From positions 1,922,001 to 1,986,000 of the forward strand of contig JAYXKI010000001.1 of assembly GCA_037892935.1 (NCBI GenBank): a DNA stretch of 64,000 nt, given 5' to 3'. Below the pieces are notes generated by a model. That model ran no database searches. It was not told the DNA's origin and was given only the letters and a program-made list of their open reading frames with translations. Of this stretch, positions 43,028 to 53,618 are shown in pieces. This DNA comes from Phlebopus portentosus. Its lineage: Eukaryota; Basidiomycota; Agaricomycetes; Boletales; Boletinellaceae. Every line of letters begins with the position of its first letter. The first letter of the stretch is position 1. A program made the position numbers and the translations under genes.

Positions 43028-44191
43028 ATGTCTACAGAATGGGAAAAGGTGCTCTGGAAGAAGCAGCCTTACCCCGATAACTATATACCCGACTCCTTTC
43101 TCTCATCTCTCAGACGCAACGGTGCGTGCAGCAGTACTCGCCTGCCACCGCAACTAGTCGACTGACCGATGGCCTAACAGCTAATTTTCGGCCATATACC
43201 TACTGGCCTCTCGTATTGGCAGCATGCACAATCTCTCAGCACATCTCATCCATATTCATCTTCCTTGTCACTTTTGTTCGTCTGTACGACGAGTCCTGGG
43301 ATCCGCGCATCCTCGTCTGGATCTCCGTCGGCATGTTCTTGCTCGGTCTCATCCTCTGGGAGCTTCTCGAACGCTGTGTATTCAGTTATAGAATCGACAA
43401 GGAACAAAGTAAGTCCTATCATCCCATGTGAAAATACATAGCGTGAACTGAAAGAATGGAATCGAAGGGGCGAAGACGTTCAAGTCCTCTATTCTCGTCT
43501 TCTTGGCTCTCCTCGCGTTATCGCCAGTTTTACGCACGCTCTCAGCTTCAACGTCCTCGGACTCCATTTGGGCCCTGACAGCGTGTCTTTTTATGCTGAA
43601 CATACTATTGGCGGACTACGGTCCATCCAGAAGCGGCCGTCTTGGTCGGGAGAGGTGCGCACAGTGAGCGTAACTCAGCTTCGCCGCAGTAGAATCATAT
43701 TGGAGGTCACTTCTCCACAGGTTGACTTCCGTTCTGTCCATGAATGCCGCCATGTCCGCATCTGTTGTTCTTGCCTCGCGTCTTCGGGATGATATCTCCG
43801 TCTTTGCTTTGATGCTGTTTTCCATACAAGTATTCGCTCTGCTCCCCATGCTACGTACACGTCTACTGGTTGGCGCGCTTCGGCCTTTTTTTTCTCTCTC
43901 TCTCCCCATAATTGCTAAATATAACTGGTAGATGATGCCATCATTTTTAAGGGCTCTACTTACCGTGTCCTTTGCCGGAGTATCAATCCACCTGACTTCA
44001 GGACTTTCCCAGCTGGTGACCGGAATCCAAGCTGTGATTCTTGGGTTCATCACATTTGGCGCACCATGGGTGCTCGTGTGGGCGCAGAAGTTCAAAAAGT
44101 TCGTATTCTACTTTCTGGAAGGCAAATGTTTTATTCCGCTTCTAGTGAGATTCGGGGGCCTTGGGACGTGGCCATCCCACAAGTGCGATAG
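43028..44191 (+). CDS. GPI2: GPI-GlcNAc transferase subunit C (GPI2/PIG-C)
   Basis: Exons 43028-43121, 43181-43408, 43468-43654, 43721-43868, 43932-44098, 44146-44191; 289 residues. Family signatures: EWEKVLWKKQPYPDNYIP at the start, FRPYTYWPLVLAACTISQH, RILVWISVGMFLLG, LADYGPSRSGRLGRER-like loop, and FKNEIRGPWDVA near the end, the most conserved motif of PIG-C. It is an ER multispanning protein (about eight hydrophobic helices) of the complex that transfers GlcNAc to phosphatidylinositol, first step of GPI synthesis. The intron after exon 4 starts GTTGGC, the weakest junction, though the reading resumes in phase. Confidence 0.93.
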
Positions 44192-45226
44192 CTCGTCGTT
44201 CCGGATCAGGAAATGCTGGCGGGCAGCCTCGTGTAACTTGCATCGGTCATCCCGGCGGTGCTTAAGATTTTTTGCCATATTCTGTAGGCGTGCGATACCC
44301 CTGAAGCTTCCGCTTCCCCTCTCACCAAGAATAACAAACGGCTTCGTGAACTACTTCGCTGTCAATGAATTCCCGCTCTTCAGTCGGGGTATGCTCGGGC
44401 TAGGAACGTTGTCAAAGATCTCGACCCTTAAGCACACTGTACGTTCTCATGTTTTCCCTTTCCCATCAAATATATCCCATTCGTTCGCTTGGCTGACAAC
44501 GTCAACGATTTAGACAACCGGTTCCCGGACTTGTCTTTATCTTAAATGTTTGAAAGATAATCTCGCGATTAGAATGCTCAGATCTACCACGTGGGTTGAG
44601 ATTGTCAAATACATCTATCATTTACGTGCAGACGCTTGAGGAGATGGCGCAATACGGAACTTGTCGGTAAATCACCTTGATTGACTTTATATCTGCAAAT
44701 CTCTTCTTCAAGCAGTTAGAATTCAGGCCCAGCATTTTGGCGCGGAGATGAAAGTCGAGGAGCGTACAATCCGGTGCCCCGGAGAGCAAGATGTCTACTC
44801 CATTTAGTGCGTGAACTCCCAGGTTCTAACGCATTAAAACTTAAAATCTCCTCAACGGTGACGCGGTGCTTCGGTCTCTACTAGTAAGCCCACGGACATG
44901 GTCATCCGGCTTGATTGGGCGAGTCGGCACGATAACAGCAGCCACGCAAGTAGAGCCAATGTGAAGGGTGACTCTTTCTTGGGAGTCTTGCACCATCACA
45001 TTGACAGCTAGAGAGGAGGGATACCCACGGTAGAGCATCAACATTATGCTCATGCTACTGCTTTAAGTTCATTTGATCAGCTTCAGCGACGCCAAGATCT
45101 CTTCCGCGCCGAGTTTTTAATGGCTGTATCCCTCGATGGGTTATTATGATAGAAATGTGGGGACATATAAAGCCTTGACATGAACCTGTCATCCCGCTGC
45201 CCGCGATCCTTCTGCTAGCCGTTGGA
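44192..45226. other. Unresolved region with gene-like fragments
   Basis: No gene can be built with confidence. On the plus strand, 44283-44355 reads DTPEASASPLTKNNKRLREL and 44710-44805 reads IQAQHFGAEMKVEERTIRC, each next to plausible splice sites (for example TTTCAG-like ends and GTAAAT at 44668), but the pieces do not join into one open frame. On the minus strand 45053-44841 is a 70-codon frame from ATG (MSIMLMLYRGYPSSLAV). They may be a small multi-exon gene I could not solve or remains of decayed genes. Confidence 0.35.
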
Positions 45227-45938
45227 ATGCTGCATCGAGTCGGCCTCGCAGTCTACTTGTTGTTCATTCTATGCTTCTTTCTTCTTGCCCAGAGAGCAAC
45301 GGCTGATGGTAGTCGGAGGTAAGATATCCTATTTTTCTAAGCCCGGTTATCGCCTTTCTAACAGCCGCCACGGAACTCATACAAAGACGAGAAGACGTTG
45401 TTTACAGCACTTCGAGGTAAGCCTTCTTACTCGAGCTCATTTCATTCGATAGCGCTGACACACTCTTGGAAAGTAATGATAATGACATGGATAGTCGGGG
45501 GCGTGGGTAAGCGCGATCATCTCAGTTCCCAGTTATCTATGAAGGATTATTGAAATCCGCCGAGACGACAATTAAGTGCAAGCCTGATGACACTCGCCGG
45601 AAGCATTCCTGATCCGCCAAGCTTCCCTGTTCACGTCATTACACAGCAGCAATCGCTGATTATCACACCCTGCTTCACTTTGTTTGGACTGGTCCCCTTT
45701 TGTCCGCGCCATCGATCGATCATCTCGTCTCCGCGCACTAGCACGAGCGATTTTGCTGACGATCCTGGATCGACAGCGACTGTTATTAATCCCTCCGATT
45801 CGCAGATCGTGGAGTCAACGTCTATTATTCTAATGTACGTCAAGCCGCTCATTATTATCTTTGTCCACCCGGGTATGATCAACCAACGTGTCCTCTTGTT
45901 TCACCAGAACGAGTCTTACGATAGAGACACTACAGTAG
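45227..45938 (+). CDS. Possible small secreted protein
   Basis: Tentative model: exons 45227-45308, 45365-45416, 45474-45506, 45565-45834, 45908-45938, 155 residues; total length is a multiple of three and all phases agree. It starts with a clear signal peptide (VGLAVYLLFILCFFLLAQRA), then a short charged part, and a Ser/Thr/Pro-rich body ending NPSDSQIVESTSIIL. No family recognised. The first donor (GTAGTC) is poor; the better GTAAGA ten bases later would give a protein of about 48 residues ending at the next exon. The strand is supported only by the signal peptide and splice sites. Confidence 0.38.
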
Positions 45939-47416
45939 ACCCTTATTCGCTCCGTTGCTTCGGATCCGTTTAACGCAGATCTGTGATCATTATTCTTTGC
46001 ACTAGACATTCCAATGCCGCTCTCCCGAGCCAGACCTCTCTCCTCTCGCAACAATCACAGCGGAGCCGTCAAAAACGAACGCCGCCTCACACAGTAAGTT
46101 TCTCCCCTTTTCCCCTTCTCTCCAACTTGCTGTAATCGCGCGACTCACTCATATGCATTCAAACGTGCTATTTACTCACGCATACCCTTCTTCTGGAGCT
46201 GGCTGCGTCAGTAATGCGATATCTTCATCTCTAGACACACTGCATGCATGATGCACGAAATTGCTTCCTTTTCTTATTCTCGATAAAGTATTGCCCGGAG
46301 GAAGTTAATCTAGCACCATCACATTGACATCGGCTAAACTTCGATACTTCATTCTCCTCGTGTATTTCATATTGCAAGGATCGAGAACCCAATCGGAGAT
46401 ATTGTTACAGCACTAAGTAAAAGAGATAAATATAAATTCACCACGCTTTTCTTACAATATAGACTTGTCACCTTGTATCTGACTTGTCCATTGGGACCTT
46501 CGTGGCGAAAATGTAAAGTCCTCGGTCTAAAGTATGGTGTGTTCCCCGCCTCACCCCGTAATTTGTATTTTCATTGCCTCCGAAGATAATGAAAGGGTCT
46601 TAAGATGAGGCACCCTTTTCTTCGACTTCTCAACTTTGGATAGTCGACTCGATTTGGAGCGCGGAGTGAACACCGCCCCCTCAAGTATAAGAAATCTGAT
46701 TCCGCAGCTAAGAACTGTATTGTAGGGTCCCGCCTTGCCCAGCCCTGCAAGGCCCTAAGCGCTTTATTCAATCAGCTTCGAGGAGACTATTACTGGTAAT
46801 AAAAAGGAAGTATTTACAATACATGCAAGTCGTGCCGTTTTTGCAAATGTGGTGTGAGCGGAAGAGATAAAAAGGAGACGGAAAAGGAAGTACATGGATG
46901 TCAGAAGTAAGGGAGGACGATGGTCTTGTGTCTAGCCAAGGGAAGTCAGATGATGACGGTAAAGATGACGATGAAAAGCACCAACGGAACATACAACTGC
47001 AGAAGACCAATCCCGTGTACAAAGCAATACAATACAAGGAAATGCCGGTAGGAGAAAGTAGAAGAAACAGATAGAGATATGGCAACAAAGCAAATATGTG
47101 TGTGCAACATTCTACATAGGAAACTCGCGCGTGTGAAAAATGCCGATTGGGATGGTAAAAAGAACGAGATAAGGAAGCAGAAAACGAGAGTGAGAAATGC
47201 TAGCAGAATTGAAGAGATAGAAATGAAAGGAACAAAGAGAACCGACGAAAAGGAGTGAGAAATTGCAAATGGCAGAGCGTTTGTTCCAGTATACAAGGCA
47301 TAATAGGCAGCTGCCTATACTTACAGCATAAATTTTTCTTATTTTTGTCGCAACTTCTGTCTGAGAAAAGGGGCATGTCAGGTCGTGAAGAAGTAAGCGG
47401 TCGTGTTAAGATTGGT
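45939..47416. other. Long intergenic region
   Basis: About 1.5 kb. An ATG at about 46014 opens a 27-codon basic frame ending at TAA that may be chance. The stretch 46770-47300 is purine-rich on the plus strand and gives hydrophobic nonsense frames on the minus strand; it is probably the 3' untranslated region of the bZIP gene. No repeat, tRNA or domain recognised. Confidence 0.4.
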
Positions 47417-49045
47417 TCAGAGCACTGGTCCAGTCGTCCCATCGTCACTGAGTCTTGGGCGCTTGTTTGCCGCTTGCGAGTTGATGCCAAGACCAATCCC
47501 GCGCGCCTCAAGCACCTCCATTGCCATTTTGGCGGCCCCCTCGCTCGTCTTTTTGGGTCGAGCCCGCGTCCTTCGGAGCGCGCCAAAAGCCTGTGCCTTG
47601 ATAACCGCGAGAGTACTTGAGATAGGCGGGTGGCCGCACGGGGAAGGTGAGCGCGACGAATGCTCACCTCCGTTGGACTGGCTGGTGTTCCTTCGCCGCC
47701 GCACACCGCGGGAATCGACACCAGTAGTGCCGGCGTTTACGCCAACTTTACTGCCATCGCCGACTGGCAGTACTGGCATCGGGCCACCAAGCATTGGTCG
47801 CTCGGGACCGGTAGCCGCACGGCGACGGTTTATAGCATAAGCGGAAACATCTGCCGTTCCGCCGTGAAGAGTAATCTCAGGGGTAGGTGCAGTCATGCGG
47901 CGATGGTAGTCGGTGTCGCTACGGTCTTGGCCGTCGGTTGGAAAAACAAATTGAAATTGAGAATTAACAGAAGAGGAAGAGGAACCATTGTGCGGGCTTG
48001 ATATGGTCGGAGATATCGAGCGGTCGTTGTTGTTCAGTACGTAGGAAACATGATCCATGCCTGGGACGGTGTTTTTATGTGTGTCCATTACTGTCTGAGG
48101 GTACCGGCATCCATACGCTGGTTCAGCAGATGTGATGGTTGGAGAAGGAATAAAAGCGGGCGAATGGCTCGATGAACCATTCTCTCCCGCCGTAACAGTT
48201 TCGGCGCCCGACGGACCGGCATGGGTGACGCCAGTGTGCCAGGCATTGCCTCGAACATGACCTGCCATGCCGCTGAAAGCATATTGATTTATCTTTGCCA
48301 TTCCTATGGCATTTGCAGAGGTACGACCATTTGCATCCCCTTCATGGGTCATAAATTGCATCGCAGGCGAGCGCTCTCCATATGCATTGGAAGAGGCATC
48401 ATGGTAGGGGGTCTGATGTAGGGCGGCCACTGAGGCGTCTTGTGTATACTGTTGCACTCGCGGATCGAGACCGTCGGCCGAAGGAGTAGAATAGGTGACG
48501 GGGTTGGGGAGGGGAGTGGTCACCGGCGTACCGAGTGAGCTGCTAGCTGCACCCGGGTTTGTGGCAGGCGTAAAGGCATTGAAAGACGGAGGAGGGGCAG
48601 GAAAATCATCCAAGTGGGGGTCGTCACTAGTCTTCCTGGAGTGCCATAGGGCCCTCAAATACTTGTCCCTCTCCCTGCATTCGTGCCTGAGGGTTTCAAG
48701 TGCCGTCACCAGGCGTTGGTTTTCTTGGCGTAGTTCAGAAGCTTCACCGCGAGCCTCCCGACATGAGTCCTGGAGTTGGACGACAACTGCTTCCAGACTG
48801 GTCACTGAAGTAGCGCGCAGACTCAATTATGGATACAGGGCACGGAACACACGCGATAACGACCTACCTGTCTCTTCAAGCGTCGCAATATAGTTCGCAC
48901 GACGAGCGCGGAAAGCGGCCTGGGCATCGGCATTCTTCTTCTTCCTAAGCGCGATCTCGGACATCTTGTCTACTTTGTCAGCTCCTGGGGCATTTGCAGG
49001 CAGCTTTGAAGAGGGAGATGGCTGAGAGTTGGGAGTCTTTGGCAT
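47417..49045 (-). CDS. bZIP transcription factor
   Basis: Two exons, 49045-48868 and 48804-47417 (63-nt intron), 521 residues. Residues about 30-55 are the basic region, LRKKKNADAQAAFRARRANY, with the N-x2-A-Q-x-A-F-R-x-R signature of the fungal Pap1/Yap group; the leucine zipper follows across the intron (LEAVVVQLQDSCREAR, LRQENQRLVTALETL). The rest is Ser/Pro/Asn-rich and disordered, with a basic patch near residue 475 (RRTRARPKK). It binds DNA as a dimer in the nucleus. I see no clear Yap1-type cysteine-rich domain, so a role in oxidative stress is not shown. The intron inside the bZIP domain is a typical place. Confidence 0.88.
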
Positions 49046-49712
49046 AGGCGATACGGGGAAGGAAATGGAACTGGAAGAGCCACAAGGGCAGGAGAAAGGG
49101 CTATGTATAGGAATATAGGAAAATGGAGAAAAAGTGGGAAGAAAAAGGGAGAGATACAGACCGGGAATATGAAGAAGAGTCCGCGGTGGCCCGCCCAGGA
49201 CACTCACACCTGCGATGAGAGAGAGGAAAGCCTGCCACAAGGAGCGTGGAGGAAGAGAGCAGCCGCGAGAAGAGAAGAGGATGTGGTCGAAGAGAAAGGG
49301 ACGAGGACGAGGACGAGGACCGGGACTGGGACCGGGACTGGGACCAGTGGCAGTAGCGCAACGCAGTAGCAGCAGCTACAATAAATTGAATATTATTTTA
49401 TTTCATTTCAATTACCTATTCCCATTCTCGGCCATCCTACCCGCTTGCCCCGCTTGCCGCCCGTCTGCCGGGTCACACTCCCGTTATGGCTCTGTCACAC
49501 TCACTTCGCCGAATCGAAAGAATCACTCCAGCAGCCAGCCAATCTATTCTTCTCGCCTATCATCTGTGGATACACTAACTTTCGGTTCTTCCATATTATT
49601 TTCCATCAGTACTTCATATTTTTTCCCTTTTACCCCCTTTTCTATTCAGTACCATCTACGGTCCGAGCCCCCCGTATACCGCACAGCCTGCAGGGTCCCT
49701 TTCTCCTCCTCA
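49046..49712. promoter_or_regulatory. Promoter of the bZIP gene and 3' flank of APC4
   Basis: 667 bp. Contains a minisatellite-like GACGAGGACGAGG then GGGACTGGGACC tract at about 49297-49345 and a pyrimidine-rich part (49500-49700). Long frames here are low-complexity shadows. Confidence 0.5.
49297..49345 (+). repeat. Short tandem repeat
   Basis: Three or four copies of ACGAGG followed by three of a 12-base unit GGGACTGGGACC-like; lies about 250-300 bp upstream of the bZIP start codon. Confidence 0.75.
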
Positions 49713-52700
49713 CTAGTACTCATCCTCCTCCGCTGCCTCCTCTTCCCCCTCCATATCCAGCATCTCCAATTCATTTCCCTTCCCATCCACAACACACGCT
49801 ACTCGTCGTCCGGCTCTCCCATTCACCGCCAGCGCTCCTTGTCCATCTCTTCTCATTGTCATTTCCTTCCGTCTATCAACAGTCAATTTCAGTGCCCGCT
49901 GCTTCCGGACAGGCACAGCCGGACATGATACCTAATACAGTCCAAGAGGGGAACGAGGCCAGTCAGCGTGATCACGGCGTGGCCTAGAAAGAAGCATTCA
50001 AGAAGCATTCAAGAAGCTCACCTGCCCAGCCGACAATTTGGTTATCGCCTCCGCCACGATGTCCTCCTGCCAAACCTCGTTTACGTATCTCTCCAATTCA
50101 ACTTCGAGGTATTCCAGCCCACTATAATCAATCGTCCCAATCCGTTCCGCCCCTGTGGTCAATCATCATCAGCAACAGGCTTCCCGCAAGCAAATAATGT
50201 GCTAGTAGTGAAGGAGATAAAAGAGATAATGCGAAACCGTACCTTCTTCCGCGTAACTCTGATACACGATGACGAGGCTCTGTTCATCAAAGAAAGCCAT
50301 GTCGAAGATATGAAAATCTTCATCCTCAAGTTCGTCCTCTCCATCACATCTCCCGCTTCGAGACTTGCATTCTAGAATCGCAAAAGCGACACTGTGCCTG
50401 TGATTCGAAGACTTATCATGCCAGTGTGAAGCACGAATTATGCAGACTACGGATCAAACATACGTTAATAGGATGATTGTATGCGCTGAGATGTGCTGTC
50501 ACTCACGAAGTTCTCGACACTGAGAGAGCTCGTGTTCCTCCTTCTGCAGCCGGATAGCTAGATGCTCCGTGAGCGTGCGGGTCTAAAAGGGAAAAGAGAA
50601 CCTTCTTCAGTGGCTAAAGTCAATCATGCCACTAGAACCCAACCTTCTCTTCATAGACCGCTCGTGACCGAGTAAGCTGCGATGCACTGGAGTGGGCCAC
50701 GCGTGTATCTAGTATTCTGTCCACTTGTTGTATCTGTGCGGGCACGCCCCATGTTCGATCTACAAAAAAGGTCTTTGCAACTGCCTTTGCTGCTCGATCA
50801 TATATCTTCTGGCACTTCTCCGCGAGCGCGTGTACCAATACATCTAGATTTCGATCTAAACGCGATAGATCCTTCTTCTGTGTTATCTAAGAAAGTAAGA
50901 AGCCGGATTCAGTTTTTTAATTGCATTTGAGGGCGTCTACCATGCCGCAAAGGAAAATGGGCTACATACCGGAGGCCAAGTGAGATTCACAGGGTCCGCA
51001 GCGAACTCCCGGGCTCGATCAATAGAGGAACGAAGATTCATCGTAGGGGCGGCTGGGGCGATAGAATCTAGCGAGAACTGGGGTGCAGGTCCTACGAACC
51101 ATTTGTCGATGGAGCTGACCACAAGACCTGACATCAAGTATTCATTCACTTCCATGATATCGTGTCGTGGAATTGGAATTGCGTCAGCTGCATTTAGTCG
51201 ATTTGTCTCTGTTCGATTCTAAGTTACCGTTAAGAATTTGCATACGAAGGGAAAAAACTAACCGTAACGCAGAAAACCCTGGAACTCTGCAAACCGGTTC
51301 AGTTCTTGCCGGGCCGTTGCAGCTAACCATGCGGCAAGTACGATTGCTCGTCCAGCCAAAGCGAGGCATTCATCAACTTCTTCGGTGAAAAATTCATATT
51401 TTCCGTACAGTTCAGGCCTATAGATTCATCAACCTTAGCATCCAAAAGTAAATTTCACACAGGCGGTAAAAGGCATGCTCACAAGAGTGACCAGCCTCGC
51501 ACCTCCTCGAGCAGCAGGTGTAGCCGCTGGCATGCAGGTGCAACTCGGGTCTCAGAGTAATCGCGAAGTTCGAGAAGGGCCTCGCCTACGGTAGTCTCCC
51601 ATTTTTGAAAGCCCTTGACAACATAATGAGACCTGATACCCGACAGCTATTGTTCCGAAGGCTCACTCTTTCGCTAGTTAATTCTCCCGTCTGATTATAA
51701 TCTGACAGCGCGGGGGAAGACTTTCCTGTTGCGAGCAATACCGTAAGGTCAAAAATCGCATCCGTTTTCTCTTGAGTGGATAAATTGAGTCACACGTAGT
51801 GTTCTCCCAGCGATACAATGACGTACGATCAAAGCGAGCCTGCCGTTCCTGCAGACCCCGAATATAGTTTGCGTTAAAATCGCGCGCTCCAGCATGTCCA
51901 TCACCACCGAACCAAGCTCTTTTCATTTCTTTTACCACACGTACGGTATACCAGGCGAGTTCTCTCGCAGCCGAGCAATTCTCTGCTATAAGCCTCGTTG
52001 ATTTCGCATTCAGTAGAGGGACCTGGATAACCAACGGGAAGACGTTGTTTAATACAAGGTTATGTGTGTCTTGGGGTCTAAATTCGGCATGGACAAGAAG
52101 CGTATCCGCCTCATTGTCCTTCATTATTGTCTTCGCCTCGCAGCCAGAGCCCAAGCTAATGGCGCCGAGGGGATACGAGCCGTCCAGGAAGCAGTAAATT
52201 TGGCCTGAACTGTCTGCTGCAACAAGCAGGCTGTCGACGTTCGTGGAGTCTTTTTCATTCAGTTCATCACCAGGTCTGTTGTTGTTCTCGCGCGGGGAAA
52301 CACTTATTCCAGCAGCAAGCGGGTCAGAAGGGAGAGTAGGCCATGAGGAAATGACATCGGGGAGAGCGGAGGTCTTAGCACCTCGCCGGGCCTGGCCAGC
52401 TTGGAACGCGAATAGGTCTGAAGCACTAGTGATCGGCAAAAAGTTATGAGTCGGATTCCTGAGCCTACGACCGCTACACATACTTCAAAGGGACAGTATC
52501 GTCCTGGAGAGGGAAAAGCAGGGGCTGCGTTCTAATGACAGACAGTGCAGAGCCTGGCTGAGAGTAAATTGAACATCATGTAACTTACAGGAATATCAAA
52601 GCACATACCACAACGTTTCCGCGTCTAAACATGTCAGGCAATTGTTTGCTATCGCTCTTTCTCTCCCTTTTAAACCACCATACACCTGTAATACGAGGAT

Positions 52701-53153
52701 ATGGCGATGGAGAGCCCGAGGGATATTGTATTAATAGGGAGAATTCTTCCCGGCCATTTTGCAGAGAGTGCAAACTGAGTCGCGGAGGATAATGCGCGAC
52801 CACAATAATCTGACCTGAATGCAAATATGAGAACTCATGTTAGAACCTAATTGGCGCAAAGACGACGCATAAACAAAGACGGAATGCTCACCATCAGGGC
52901 TCCAATTGACTGCTGTGACCTCGTCCGGAGCGCCATTCCCCTTGCTCAAATCCACCTCCCATTTCTTCGCGCCTTGCATCTTCCACAAACTCATTTTGTC
53001 TCCTGAGACCACTCTCGATATAAGGACTACAAGATCTTTATCCGGACAGCACGCCGTGAGGAACAGACGGGATTTGGCTTGCAATCGGACGGTCGCGAGA
53101 GACGAGATCGTGGCTCTATCCGTCTCCATTGATTGCTCCATTGAGCTCTCCAT
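49713..53153 (-). CDS. APC4: Anaphase-promoting complex subunit 4
   Basis: Thirteen exons (53153-52892, 52814-52609, 52557-52484, 52425-51827, 51770-51667, 51613-51483, 51417-51263, 51187-50970, 50886-50644, 50582-50507, 50446-50243, 50152-50022, 49931-49713), 873 residues, every phase consistent. Residues 25-110 hold the Apc4 WD40 start (DLVVLISRV, MSLWKMQGAKKWEV, TAVNWSPDGQIIVVAHY); the helical Apc4 domain follows (LLATGKSSPALSD, SERGFQKWE), then a second beta-propeller part (SVAFAILECK, FFDEQSLVIVYQ) and the conserved acidic tail (NGRAGRRVACVVDGKGNELE). APC4 is part of the scaffold of the APC/C ubiquitin ligase that triggers anaphase. Somewhat longer than animal APC4 (about 808). Confidence 0.93.
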
Positions 53154-53618
53154 CTCAGTCTGACGTTATCGCACGTAGCGGACTGTAGGAAGGGATAGCG
53201 TCTAGTAAATGCGCGACAAGCTTATGGCGCGTCTTTGAGTGTTTGACGTGAACTGTGTCTTCCAAGTACGCGTGAGAACGATTCAAGCTATGCACAATGT
53301 CGGTCTTCTGTGATTGTCGACCAAGCAAACCACTTCCCACAAAGACGTCCTCCAATCAAGAATTGAAAAGTTCAACAGCTTATTGACTATGCTTTTACGC
53401 CAATTGGGAATCGATGGCGATAAAGATGGAAGTTGGGGTGGCTATTACTGCGTCACGCGTTCTATGACGCGTCTGTCACACCGACGCGATCCGCGTTCGT
53501 TCATATCAGTTCATTTGTGGCCGTTGTACTACAAATATATCCGACCGGAACACGTAGACCCCTTTGCATTATGGCTATGGCGAGATAACAGGTAACTCAA
53601 TGCAATTAGAAGACGGAA
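53154..53618. promoter_or_regulatory. APC4 promoter and DRS1 3' flank
   Basis: 465 bp between head and tail of two minus-strand genes. Has several CACGCGT/ACGCGTC words (53456, 53469), which resemble the ACGCGT MluI box of cell-cycle promoters; ACGCG words also lie at 53270. Functional meaning is inference. Confidence 0.4.

Noticed and set aside
44841..45053. 70-codon minus-strand frame as a gene
   Set aside because: Starts with ATG and is not low complexity, but has no recognisable family, no signal and no splice partner; kept only as part of the unresolved region.
46946..47296. Hydrophobic minus-strand frame that looks like a membrane protein
   Set aside because: It is the translation of a pyrimidine-rich strand (Phe, Leu, Ser, Ile), has no splice or start context and lies in the 3' flank of the bZIP gene.
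49215..49928. 237-codon plus-strand frame
   Set aside because: It overlaps the last exon of APC4 on the other strand and starts in a short tandem repeat; low-complexity Arg/Gly then Ser/Pro.
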